DNA from: Bin80 sp965207565
GTDB lineage: Bacteria > Bacteroidota > Rhodothermia > Rhodothermales > Bin80
Assembly: GCA_965207565.1 (NCBI GenBank)
Contig: CBDBMQ010000008.1
Location: forward strand, 1-64,000
Direction: 5' to 3'
Length of the DNA stretch: 64,000 nucleotides
In this document: positions 35,177-44,163 of the stretch, in pieces
How positions within the stretch are numbered: the first letter of the stretch is position 1
How the letters are laid out: each line of letters starts with the position of its first letter
Notes under the pieces: generated by a model
What the model saw: only the letters and a program-made list of their open reading frames with translations
Databases searched by the model: none
Told to the model about the DNA's origin: nothing
Program-made: the position numbers and the translations under genes

Positions 35177-36925
35177 ATGCCCCGCAGCGAGGGTTCAATA
35201 TTCATGGAATCTGACATCGCGCAGCAGGTGGCCAGTTATGAGTCCATTGATCCTGGACAAGTCAATGCCTGGCTTGAACCCTATATCCCGCAAGAGCCCG
35301 CCAGCATTCTGGATGTCGGTGCTGGTAGCGGTCGGGATGCTGCTTGGCTTGCGTCAAAGGGGCACCAAGTGATTGCAGTGGAACCATCATGCGGTATGCG
35401 CAAGGAGGCCGAGCGATTCCATTCCGGATCCCCTTTCACATTAGTTGCAGACCGGCTGCCCGACATCAAAAAGACAAGCCGGTCAGGTATGTCGTTCGAC
35501 CTGATTCTTCTCAACGCTGTCTGGATGTTCATTCCCGAGACAGAACGGAAACGCAGCTTTCGGAAGCTGATCGCTCTCCTTAAACCTCGGGGCGTCATAG
35601 CAATCTCGTTTCGCACACCGTGCGAGAGGCACCGAGGGATGTACCCTGTTTCCGTATCGGAAATCGAAGGACTTGCTCAGGGACACGGAGCCTACATAGT
35701 ATCAACCGAAGAAGTTAGCGACTCCCTCGGCCGACCTGGAGTAAGATGGCACCAGATTATCATCCGTTTACCTGACGACGGTACCGGCGCGTTGCCCCTG
35801 ATTCGGCGGATCGTATTGCTTGACAACAAGTCCTCAACCTACAAGCTCGCACTATTGCGGTCTCTGTGCAGAGTGGCCAGCATATCGCCCGGCTTGGCAC
35901 GTGAATCCGGACCCAATCAGGTAACGATTCCCCTGGGAGCTGTGGCTCTTGCCTGGATCCAGCTTTACCTCCCATTATTAAGGGAAGACATGCCGCAGAA
36001 TCCGAGAAATAAGTCTGGCGGTCAATACATCGGATTTGCCAGGGGTGCTCTTGGTAAGCTCATCCCAAGCCCCCAGGAAACTATCCAACTCCGACCGGGC
36101 GCATCATTGTACGCGGACCGCGGGATAGATTTGACAGACTCACTCCGAGATGCCGCCGCAACCATCGAAGAAATGCCCGTGCGATACCTCTACTATCCTG
36201 ATGGGCAACCAATTTTCAAGGTAACGAAGAGGCGATTCAAGGCCGGTCGCTCCATCATACTGAACGAGGACTATTTTTCGGAATTCGGAGAAATGACTGT
36301 TCCCGCCCATCTCTGGCAAGCACTTCAACGTTATAGCGTATGGGTTGAGCCTGCCTTGGTCGAGGAATGGATCCGGCTGATGCGCAGATATGCATATAGA
36401 CAGGACAGACCGGTGGACGAACTGCGATTAAGGCAACTGATGCGCCCCTATGAACCCGAGCGCAATCAGGGAGAAGTTCGCAACCGTGCTCTGAAGCTGC
36501 TGAGCACGCAATCGATCTATTGCGTATGGACCGGTAAGAAGCTGCACGCAAAGAGTATGCATATTGACCACTGTCTCCCCTGGGCAGCATGGCCATGCGA
36601 CGATCTCTGGAATTTAATGCCCGCCAACAAGGCCTCCAATCTCAGCAAGAAAAATCATTTGCCCGACAACATCACCATCCGGGAAGCGCAGGACCGTATC
36701 ATGACCTGGTGGGACGATGCCTACCGCAGGGAAGAGGCAACAAGCGAACGATTTCTTTTAGAGGCAAAGGCCCGGTTGCCCGCATTGAAGGAATCCGCTC
36801 CTTCACTTGATGACGTATTTTTCGCTTTGGACCTGCAGAGGACACGTTTGTACAATGATCATCGCATTCCTGAGTGGTCTGGACCTCGCGGGTCAGCTCC
36901 AACCCTTCTTTCCATGGGAGAGTAA
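35177..36925 (+). CDS. SAM methyltransferase - HNH endonuclease fusion
   Basis: 582 residues. The N-terminal class I methyltransferase shows SILDVGAGSGRDAAWLASKG (motif I, about 46-53) and DLILLNAVWMFIP (motif IV region). A middle helical part has DNKSSTYKLALLRSLCRV, a segment I associate with HNH proteins. The C-terminal HNH module (449-496) has CVWTGKKL, HIDHCLPW with the catalytic His, and NLMPANKASNLSKKNH. No target-recognition domain for a classical DNA methylase is seen. An internal ATG at 35204 is an equally good start. Likely a nucleic-acid-targeting defence or repair protein. Confidence 0.82.
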   Translation: MPRSEGSIFMESDIAQQVASYESIDPGQVNAWLEPYIPQEPASILDVGAGSGRDAAWLASKGHQVIAVEPSCGMRKEAERFHSGSPFTLVADRLPDIKKTSRSGMSFDLILLNAVWMFIPETERKRSFRKLIALLKPRGVIAISFRTPCERHRGMYPVSVSEIEGLAQGHGAYIVSTEEVSDSLGRPGVRWHQIIIRLPDDGTGALPLIRRIVLLDNKSSTYKLALLRSLCRVASISPGLARESGPNQVTIPLGAVALAWIQLYLPLLREDMPQNPRNKSGGQYIGFARGALGKLIPSPQETIQLRPGASLYADRGIDLTDSLRDAAATIEEMPVRYLYYPDGQPIFKVTKRRFKAGRSIILNEDYFSEFGEMTVPAHLWQALQRYSVWVEPALVEEWIRLMRRYAYRQDRPVDELRLRQLMRPYEPERNQGEVRNRALKLLSTQSIYCVWTGKKLHAKSMHIDHCLPWAAWPCDDLWNLMPANKASNLSKKNHLPDNITIREAQDRIMTWWDDAYRREEATSERFLLEAKARLPALKESAPSLDDVFFALDLQRTRLYNDHRIPEWSGPRGSAPTLLSMGE

Positions 36926-36987
36926 ATACGTAATCACTATCATTGGGGCCTCGTGCAAGACCCTCTTTAGAAGTTATGTGTGAGTGA

Positions 36988-37021
36988 CAAAACGATTGAC
37001 CAGTACGTGAATTGGTCATCG
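36988..37021 (-). terminator. Terminator of the gld-htpG-ROK operon
   Basis: On the minus strand CGATGACCA pairs with TGGTCAATCG (one bulged base) and is followed by TTTTG, about 45 bases after the ROK kinase stop and between convergent genes. Confidence 0.6.
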
Positions 37022-37067
37022 TGCAAGCTTCTTCCCATCACCCTCCAGAACACAGATATAAGGAACA

Positions 37068-37958
37068 CTACAGCGTGAGGGCCATCGCTCCGAGTACGCC
37101 AGCCCTGCTTCCAAGTCCAGGTGGGACGATATACTGGTCAATCTGATCAATCAGTTCTTTCGCCCTGACATATCCATTCAAGTGTGACTGGACACGCGAA
37201 CGAATCGCAGGAAATAAATGCTCCTGCTGCATCACTCCGCCGCCCATAATGACCCGTTCGGGTGAGAGGATCAGGATCATATTGGTTACCGCAAACGAGA
37301 GATAGTGCGCCACAAACGACCATGCAACATGGTCCGGTGGAAGGGTCTTCGCAGGAGTCCCCCAGTGTGCCTGGATCGCGGGCCCGGCTACCATCCCCTC
37401 CAGACAGGCGCCATGAAAGGGACAATTCCCCTCGTAATCATCTCCCTCGGCACGTGGCAAAAAAAGATGTCCCATCTCCGGATGTACGAGCCCATGAACG
37501 GGCTGACCATTCACTAGGGCTCCACCCCCAAATCCCGTCCCAATCGTAAGGTAGAGAAGGTTCTGAGTCCCCTGCCCCGCTCCCCATAAGTATTCGCCGA
37601 CGGCAGCACCATTGACGTCCGTATCAAAGGCAACAGGTCGTTGCAACTCTCGTGCAATCCGTCCAGCCAAGTCGGTATTCGACCAGACTGGTTTTGGGGT
37701 ACTGGTAATGAAGCCATAGGTCTCTGAATCTGGTCGCACATCAGCGGGGCCGAATGTAGCAATGCCAATGGAATCCGGCAATCGAGGCTGTGCACGGAAG
37801 AAGTCCACTGCTCGACCGATCGTCTCTTCCGGTGTTGTGGTAGGAAATCGCTCTACGGAATGGACGTCGTTTGGCGGGTGGCCAATTGCACAGACGAATT
37901 TCGTTCCCCCTGCTTCAATACCTCCAAGAAGGGAGCCAGTTTTCACGGTGTCACTCAC
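37068..37958 (-). CDS. ROK-family fructokinase/mannokinase
   Basis: A 296-residue sugar kinase. GGIEAGGTKFVCAIG is the phosphate loop, LTIGTGFGGGALV the second ATP motif, HPEMGHLFL with CPFHGACLEGMVAGPA the zinc-binding ROK consensus, and RVIMGGGVM the adenosine motif. The arrangement resembles YdhR/ScrK-type fructokinases. It overlaps the htpG stop by ATGA and ends the long gldA-to-ROK transcript. The sugar is not certain. Confidence 0.88.
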   Translation of the reverse strand: MSDTVKTGSLLGGIEAGGTKFVCAIGHPPNDVHSVERFPTTTPEETIGRAVDFFRAQPRLPDSIGIATFGPADVRPDSETYGFITSTPKPVWSNTDLAGRIARELQRPVAFDTDVNGAAVGEYLWGAGQGTQNLLYLTIGTGFGGGALVNGQPVHGLVHPEMGHLFLPRAEGDDYEGNCPFHGACLEGMVAGPAIQAHWGTPAKTLPPDHVAWSFVAHYLSFAVTNMILILSPERVIMGGGVMQQEHLFPAIRSRVQSHLNGYVRAKELIDQIDQYIVPPGLGSRAGVLGAMALTL

Positions 37959-39805
37959 GGAGTATGGGTCGCATCCACTAGGATACGAGTCATACGTGCT
38001 ATAAATGCAGAGGGCTCTGTAAGACTGCCATCCATCAGGAGAGCACCTTCGTAAATCTGCTCAATGGCTTCCTCAACCAGAGTACCCTGATTTTCGGTGG
38101 AGGATTTCAGTGCCAGAATATTTTTCATGAGTGGGTGCTCCACATTGATTTCCAGTACTTTCTTCATCCCCTCATAGTCGGGATTCATGGATTTCATCAT
38201 CCGCTCCAACTGCGGATCCAGCCCATCCTTGGGGGCCACCAATGTGGCAGCAGAATCAACCAGACGCTTGGAAGCGGCCACATCCTGTATTCGGTCTCCC
38301 AACTGGATACGGAAGAGCGAGAGCAATGTATCCATGTCATCCCCGGGCAGAGGCTCCGATTCCTCATCTTCTCCCAGATCAAGTTCCGCGGCGGTTACGC
38401 TGGTGAAGCTCTTCTCCTCAAACTTCTGCACGTTTGGAAGAGTGAGTGCATCAACCGGATCCGACAGAAGCAAAACCTCAATCCCTTTACGAGTAAAAAC
38501 CTCAAGGTGCGGGCTCTTGCGGGCGGATTCAAGGGAATCTGCCAACAGGTAATAAATGGTTTCCTGATCCGCGGCCATACGTTCAATGTAGTCATGGAGC
38601 GATGTCAGATCTTCACTGTTTGTTGACGGGTAACGCATCAGCTCCAGGAGTTCATCCCGCCGGGGCAGATCACTCCAGAGTCCCGTCTTGAGTACTGGAC
38701 CAAAATTCAGAAAAAATTTCTCGTACCGTTCACCATCTTCAGTAGCCCATTCCTTCAGGAGACCGAGCAGTTTGCCGGTCAGCGTAGATCGAATACGCTG
38801 AGCAACGGGACTGTTTTGCGTTACCTCCCTGGACACGTTTAGTGGAAGATCATCCGTATCCACGACCCCCCGCACAAAGTGCAGATAATCGGGAAGCAAC
38901 TCTTCGGCATCGTCCCGTACAAAGACGCCCGAACAATAGAGGTGAAGGTCACTCCGGCGATCTTCTCGGAAAAATGACGTGGGAGCCTGTGCAGGGATAA
39001 ACAGAAGGGCATCGAAAGAAAGGAGCCCTTCGATCTGCAGGTGTAGGTGCCCGAAAGGTTCTGCAAAATCACCCGTCACGAATTTATAGAACTCATTTCG
39101 TTCGTCCTCGGTGATGTCTTCCTTGCGCTTCTTCCAGAGTGCCTCCAACGTATTGACCTGATCAGAGTCAAGCTGGATCGGGAAGTCCACGAAATTTGAA
39201 TACTTGCGGATAATGGACCGGATGCGGGCTTCCTCCGCAAATTCTTTTGCCTCCTCCTTCAGGTGCAGTGTGATCTTGGTTCCTCGCTCTTTCCGCGTGC
39301 CTGGGCTGATCGCATACGTTCCTGTTCCGTCACTTTTCCAGATGAACGGCTCGGCCCCCTCATCGGCATGTAATGTTTCAAGTACAATCTCATCTGCAAC
39401 CATGAACGCAGAATAGAAGCCGACACCGAACTGGCCAATCATACCGGCATCTACGGGTTTACCGGATGCTTTCTGCTCCTCAATAAAGGCTAGTGTACCG
39501 CTGCTTGCGATAGTCCCCAACCGCTCAGTGAGATCCTCGCGCGTCATCCCAATCCCTGTATCCTCTATGGACAGGGTATTGGCCTCTTTGTCCAGGGTAA
39601 TCGCGATCTGGAGATCTTGATGATTCCCTTCCGAATGATCGGTCAGCTGCCGAAAACGAGCCTTATTCAGGGCATCTGAAGCATTTGAGATCAATTCCCG
39701 AAGGAATATCTCCCGGTTGGTATAGAGCGAATTGACGATAAGGTGCAGCAACTGCTGCATCTCTGCTTTATACTCAAACTGCTGGGTTGATGTATTCTCA
39801 GTCAT
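37955..39805 (-). CDS. htpG: Chaperone HtpG (Hsp90)
   Basis: 616 residues, a normal bacterial Hsp90. N-terminal ATPase: REIFLRELISNASDALNKAR with the catalytic Glu and Asn, DTGIGMTREDL, GQFGVGFYSAFMVAD. The middle domain has FIPAQAP and SREVTQNSPV-type Arg, and the C-terminal dimerisation domain ends in LVDATHTP. It is inside an operon of gld genes rather than monocistronic; no heat-shock element (CIRCE-like repeat) is seen near it. Confidence 0.97.
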   Translation of the reverse strand: MTENTSTQQFEYKAEMQQLLHLIVNSLYTNREIFLRELISNASDALNKARFRQLTDHSEGNHQDLQIAITLDKEANTLSIEDTGIGMTREDLTERLGTIASSGTLAFIEEQKASGKPVDAGMIGQFGVGFYSAFMVADEIVLETLHADEGAEPFIWKSDGTGTYAISPGTRKERGTKITLHLKEEAKEFAEEARIRSIIRKYSNFVDFPIQLDSDQVNTLEALWKKRKEDITEDERNEFYKFVTGDFAEPFGHLHLQIEGLLSFDALLFIPAQAPTSFFREDRRSDLHLYCSGVFVRDDAEELLPDYLHFVRGVVDTDDLPLNVSREVTQNSPVAQRIRSTLTGKLLGLLKEWATEDGERYEKFFLNFGPVLKTGLWSDLPRRDELLELMRYPSTNSEDLTSLHDYIERMAADQETIYYLLADSLESARKSPHLEVFTRKGIEVLLLSDPVDALTLPNVQKFEEKSFTSVTAAELDLGEDEESEPLPGDDMDTLLSLFRIQLGDRIQDVAASKRLVDSAATLVAPKDGLDPQLERMMKSMNPDYEGMKKVLEINVEHPLMKNILALKSSTENQGTLVEEAIEQIYEGALLMDGSLTEPSAFIARMTRILVDATHTP

Positions 39806-39820
39806 CCAAATGGGTTCAGG

Positions 39821-40711
39821 CTACTCTCTCTGGGCGGACAATGATTCCGGCTCTGGAAAAAGTTGATCCAGTCGGCTTTCGAAGACTCTGTAGGTAAATT
39901 GGCCTCCACCAGAAACCAGTGCGACTGCGGATTCCGCAGGCATTGCCCGGATGGATACGGTGGTATTCACGCTGGTTGACAGGTCAACACGGTAGCTGGC
40001 ATCGGTCAGGATCTGAGTGGGGAGGTCATCAAAGAACCCATCCGCATTCAGCGGTGCAAATCGACGGAGCCAGTTCGTGATCTGTAAGCTATCCCCCGGC
40101 TGATCATCCACCATCCATGTACCGCCGTCCAGAGATACCTCATAAGACACACCCTGACGCATCACCCGGGCAGAGGTGACCGTCCCCATGCCAAGGTTGA
40201 CGACCCTCCGGTCCCGCCATCTTTCTGGATCCTGATTGACGGTGACACGACCATTGGTCGAGTAGACATTGGGATCATCTCCGATGTGAACATAAATCGA
40301 CATATAATCGCGTCCCTGCCTCGAAATCACAATCTCCTCCGACCCATCGGGCCATGTAAGCGTGACCGTGGTCGCGGTCGAATCAATACCATAAAGCTCA
40401 TAGCGATCCGTATTGCTGGTTGCGCGGTTATTCAGGGAGAGATCACCCAGTTCGGTTAGAAGACGTGCGACCGTTACTGAGTCAGCAGGCATATCCACAG
40501 GCGCACGCATGAACCATTGCATGCCTTGTTTTTCCAGATTCAATTCCGTATCCGGCAGCACAACGGAAATCTGTATCACTTCATCAATCGGAAGGTTCAA
40601 CTCCGGTACACGAATGTTACTCGGATTTCGGTCAAACACACCGGAAAACCAGGCCAAAACCAGCAGTAGAGCCAGCGTGCCGCCGAGTACAAGTGGTTGC
40701 TTTTGTCGCAT
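39821..40711 (-). CDS. DUF4340-type membrane-anchored protein
   Basis: 296 residues with one N-terminal TM helix (LVLGGTLALLLVLAWFSGVF) and a soluble part with repeated beta-rich modules (NLEKQGMQWFMRAP, VSLDGGTWMVDDQP). This is the DUF4340 pattern, commonly found next to GldG-like ABC auxiliary proteins, and here it starts 11 bases after the gldG stop. Probably an outward-facing accessory of the Gld transporter. Confidence 0.8.
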   Translation of the reverse strand: MRQKQPLVLGGTLALLLVLAWFSGVFDRNPSNIRVPELNLPIDEVIQISVVLPDTELNLEKQGMQWFMRAPVDMPADSVTVARLLTELGDLSLNNRATSNTDRYELYGIDSTATTVTLTWPDGSEEIVISRQGRDYMSIYVHIGDDPNVYSTNGRVTVNQDPERWRDRRVVNLGMGTVTSARVMRQGVSYEVSLDGGTWMVDDQPGDSLQITNWLRRFAPLNADGFFDDLPTQILTDASYRVDLSTSVNTTVSIRAMPAESAVALVSGGGQFTYRVFESRLDQLFPEPESLSAQRE

Positions 40712-40722
40712 AAGTCAGATAA

Positions 40723-42237
40723 TTACAAAACTAAAATTTGTCTTGCACGCCGTCTGCGCCAACGTACAAGTCCCAATAGGACCACTATCAACAGTGGTCC
40801 TAGCATGTTGGCATACTTGATCACGGGCCGCATGCCCTCCGAGGTATCCCGAAGCGTACGTGGTTCGATTGATTTTGAGCGAATGCTCAGGAGTGCCTCA
40901 TCCTGCGCGAGCCAATCCACCAGGTTTAACCCAAACTGGGTACTGCCTCCATTTGGGGGGACAATAGATTCGTTCAGGAAGTCCCCATCTCCCACAACCA
41001 CCAATCGAGTTGGTGGGCTGGTCCTCCCGGGTGTATAGACGCTTGGGAACGGTCCGATAAAGGCGGCACCTAACAGGTAGGGTCCTCCCGATAACGTTGC
41101 TGAGGTCTCTGTTGGCGACAGCATAAAGAATCCCTGCTGCAGGCCACTCTGCGGAGACGAATAAATGAGGGGCTCACGTGTCACCCCGCTTGGTAGTGCA
41201 GCACTTGTATCCACCGAACTCACGAAGTAAAACATAAGGTCCTGCAACCGATTCACCATTGGGTTCTCTGGATTGAATCGAGAAGCAACTGGAAAGAGAG
41301 GATACTGCATTTGCTGGGAGATGTTGAAAAATCCCTGACGTCGCTGAACGGTAACGACAGAACTCTGCTCATCCATGATCAGGTTCGGGGTAAGGATGAT
41401 CCCATAGTTCGCAAGCAGCGGCTCAATGCCGGTATTCAACTCGGCAGCCTGCCCCGCCTGCAAATTCGCGGCAATGCGGTTGAGCAAAAAGCCGACGCGC
41501 CCACCGTCCATGATGTATGCATCCAGTGCCTGGAGATCCGCTTCCGGGATGGTGTCGGTTGGTGCAATAACCAGCAGCACCTCCGGGCTGTCTGGTCCTT
41601 CCAAGTCCGCTGTCGTCGCAATCTGAACCTCATAATTGGTCGTGAGGCTTTGATGCAGGGTTTGCATGTCCTGCATGGGATCCGGCTCTCCGTGACCTGT
41701 CCAGAATGCTGCAACCGGCTTCTCTTCACGCGTCAATCGCCGGATTGCGCTCGTCAGGTCATACTCAAGCCGTGACAGATCCTGAATCACTGGAATGGTT
41801 TCCCGGTTATTCTCGTACTCAATCGCAACGCCCATATAGGCATTCTTCAGTTGTACGTTGTCACTTTCAATCACCTGGATCTGGACCGGGGGGATCTCCA
41901 GCCGCCCGGCTTCGCCGCGCAGGTCCTCATCCTCTCCTGGATCAATAAACTGATACTCAATGTTCTGTCCACCATACGCGCGGTAGTCATCAAGTTTATC
42001 TCTCAAAAACCTCCGGTTCGAGGCAAATTGCGCTGGCAGATCGGCAGTAAAGAACGCCGTGATGCTGACCGGGTCTTCCAGCGTCTGGACAAGATCCTTG
42101 GATGCACGCGAGAGCGAGTACACCCGATCATCCGTCAGATCCAGTCGCCCGAAGATATTCAGGCCGATCAGGTTGACCACAACCAGGATCGCAGCAGCGA
42201 GGAGTAATGTAGTTTGTGCAGAAAAATCTCGTTTCAT
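40723..42237 (-). CDS. gldG: GldG-like ABC transporter auxiliary protein
   Basis: 504 residues: an N-terminal TM (LLLAAAILVVVNLIGLNIFG), a large extracytoplasmic ABC_transp_aux domain (QNIEYQFIDPGEDEDLRGEA, VAAFWTGHGEPDP, LDAYIMDGGRVGFLLNR) and a C-terminal TM followed by a basic tail. GldF and GldG together form the membrane part of an ABC exporter needed for gliding in Bacteroidota. Spaced 21 bases from gldF. Confidence 0.85.
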   Translation of the reverse strand: MKRDFSAQTTLLLAAAILVVVNLIGLNIFGRLDLTDDRVYSLSRASKDLVQTLEDPVSITAFFTADLPAQFASNRRFLRDKLDDYRAYGGQNIEYQFIDPGEDEDLRGEAGRLEIPPVQIQVIESDNVQLKNAYMGVAIEYENNRETIPVIQDLSRLEYDLTSAIRRLTREEKPVAAFWTGHGEPDPMQDMQTLHQSLTTNYEVQIATTADLEGPDSPEVLLVIAPTDTIPEADLQALDAYIMDGGRVGFLLNRIAANLQAGQAAELNTGIEPLLANYGIILTPNLIMDEQSSVVTVQRRQGFFNISQQMQYPLFPVASRFNPENPMVNRLQDLMFYFVSSVDTSAALPSGVTREPLIYSSPQSGLQQGFFMLSPTETSATLSGGPYLLGAAFIGPFPSVYTPGRTSPPTRLVVVGDGDFLNESIVPPNGGSTQFGLNLVDWLAQDEALLSIRSKSIEPRTLRDTSEGMRPVIKYANMLGPLLIVVLLGLVRWRRRRARQILVL

Positions 42238-42258
42238 GGCTCGGCAGTCACAATCAGT

Positions 42259-42966
42259 TTATTCCGGCCGCTTGGCCAAGGTGTAGGTCGTCAGCAGAAA
42301 AGCAAATCCCGTCAATGACACGTAGTAAAGAATATCGCGGGTATCAATTACCCCGCGCATCAGGTTCTGGAAATGGTAATCTGCGCCCAAATATTGCATG
42401 ATAACTCCCAGCTGACCGGGGACAAAATCTGTAATCTTGTCAAGCAAAAACAGCAGGAAGATGATGGCAAAGCCAAGAATGAATGCAACAATCTGGTTGC
42501 GGGTCAAACTGCTGGCCCAGATACCAATCGCCCCGTAGGTGGTCCCCAGCAAAAACAGCCCCAGATAGCCTCCAACCGTACCACCCAAGTCCAGGTCTCC
42601 AAGTAGAGCCAGCGTGATCGCGTATACAAACGTGAGCGCGATGGCCAGCAGCAACAGGAGTGCAACCGACAAGAGCTTCCCAAGGATGACCTGCCAGTCA
42701 CGTACCGGAAGGGTCAGGAGTAATTCCAGGGTCCCTGCGCGGCGCTCCTCAGCAAAGGATGCCATGGTCAGTGCCGGCATAAAGAACAAAAAGATGAAGG
42801 GGGCAATCGAAAACACCGAACGAAGGGAAGCCACGTTCTGCAAAAACAGTGCATTGCTGAAAAACCAGCCAGTGATGGCCAGGAATACACATAGTACCAC
42901 GTACGCTGCCGGCCCGTCAAAATAGGCCCGTAACTCACGCTTTGTAAGAATCCAGGTTTGATACAT
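42259..42966 (-). CDS. gldF: GldF-like ABC-2 permease
   Basis: 235 residues with six TM helices and the conserved ABC-2 opening (WILTKRELRAYFDGPAAYVVL). The ATG at 42966 is the normal start; the frame extends 36 codons upstream into the gap with gldA. Next to gldA and gldG, it is the membrane channel of the complex. Confidence 0.87.
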   Translation of the reverse strand: MYQTWILTKRELRAYFDGPAAYVVLCVFLAITGWFFSNALFLQNVASLRSVFSIAPFIFLFFMPALTMASFAEERRAGTLELLLTLPVRDWQVILGKLLSVALLLLLAIALTFVYAITLALLGDLDLGGTVGGYLGLFLLGTTYGAIGIWASSLTRNQIVAFILGFAIIFLLFLLDKITDFVPGQLGVIMQYLGADYHFQNLMRGVIDTRDILYYVSLTGFAFLLTTYTLAKRPE

Positions 42967-43001
42967 AGTCAATTCGTCGTCTTGGAGGTAACTGTTCGGT
43001 A

Positions 43002-43925
43002 TTAACCGCTGGTCAATTGCCGGAAGACATCTTCCAGGTTCTTGCTCTTTCGGTGCAGACCCGTGAGTGTCCACTTATGGCTCACCGCGAGTCGAAACAG
43101 ATCCGCTCGGATATCGCCTGAAGAGTTCAGCATAAAGTGTGCCTCTCCATTGTCGTCCGTGCCGTGCTCAACAACCTCGGCTGAATCCCAGGCACCAAGA
43201 ACAGATGCCACCTCTTCCTCGTTATCCAGGAGGGTGATGGAAACCTGCTCACCTCCCGAGAGGCCGGAGCGGAGTTCTTCGGGGGTCCCGTCGGCCACCA
43301 GGGTTCCGTTGTCAATAATGATCACCCGGTCACAGGAGGCCTGCACTTCAGAGAGAATATGTGTGGAAAGCACCACCGTCCGCTCTCTGCCAATCTCCCG
43401 GATGAGTTCACGGATTTCGACGATCTGGTTTGGATCCAGACCACTCGTTGGCTCATCTAGAATCAAAATGGGAGGGTCATGGATCATCGCCTGGGCCAGA
43501 CCAACCCGCTGCCGATACCCCTTGGATAGGGCATCGACGCGCTTTGCGAGGACATCATGGAGACCACACGCGCTGGTCATTGCCCGAATACGCCCCGGGC
43601 GATCCTCTGCGGGGATGCCACGCATTGCAGCGACAAACTCCAGATAGTCATAGGTGATCATGTCCGCATACAGCGGCGTATTTTCAGGCAGATAACCTAT
43701 CCGCTGTCGTACCGGGAGCATATCTTCCCGGATATCCATGCCATCCACCAGAACGGTCCCTTCATTAGGCGGGAGGTAGCCGGTCATCACCTTCATGGTC
43801 GTGGACTTACCCGCACCGTTTGGGCCCAGAAAGCCGACGACCTCTCCCTGATCTACCTGAAAGGATATTGAGCGCACAGCCTTAACGGGGCCGTACGATT
43901 TACTGAGATTTTGGACCTCAATCAT
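43002..43925 (-). CDS. gldA: GldA-like ABC ATPase
   Basis: 307 residues, the ATPase of the Gld ABC transporter. Walker A GPNGAGKST, Q-loop GYLPENTPLY, signature LSKGYRQRVGLAQA, Walker B ILILDEPTSGLDP and H-loop LSTHILSE. The C-terminal extension (about 225-307) is the DUF4162-like accessory part. First gene of the operon running to the ROK kinase. Confidence 0.92.
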   Translation of the reverse strand: MIEVQNLSKSYGPVKAVRSISFQVDQGEVVGFLGPNGAGKSTTMKVMTGYLPPNEGTVLVDGMDIREDMLPVRQRIGYLPENTPLYADMITYDYLEFVAAMRGIPAEDRPGRIRAMTSACGLHDVLAKRVDALSKGYRQRVGLAQAMIHDPPILILDEPTSGLDPNQIVEIRELIREIGRERTVVLSTHILSEVQASCDRVIIIDNGTLVADGTPEELRSGLSGGEQVSITLLDNEEEVASVLGAWDSAEVVEHGTDDNGEAHFMLNSSGDIRADLFRLAVSHKWTLTGLHRKSKNLEDVFRQLTSG

Positions 43926-44075
43926 AAGCTAATTCTGAGTTAAACTTTGTTTTACGCCTCTTGGCGGTTACCGTGCCAGAAAAAAACGAAATAAAAAACG
44001 ATTGACCGTCTGCATTTCGTATAGATTTGGCCCAGAAAGAATGATGAAAACCAAGGTGACGGGTTATAAACAGTA

Positions 44076-44090
44076 GATCCACAGTGGATC
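44076..44090. promoter_or_regulatory. Palindrome upstream of gldA
   Basis: GATCCAC-a-GTGGATC, a perfect 15-base palindrome about 150 bases before gldA and 70 bases beyond the icd stop. A possible operator or a weak terminator stem for icd; no T-run follows. Confidence 0.3.
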
Positions 44091-44163
44091 CCCGGTAATC
44101 CCCTCTAATCATGCCACCCCCGACCGCTTAACTCCATCGGTAGTCTTTCAAGAGCCTCTGGTG

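Noticed and set aside
36925..37067. TGACCA...TGGTCA repeat as an operator
   Set aside because: It lies between convergent genes, and a T-run follows on the minus strand, so a terminator is the simpler reading.
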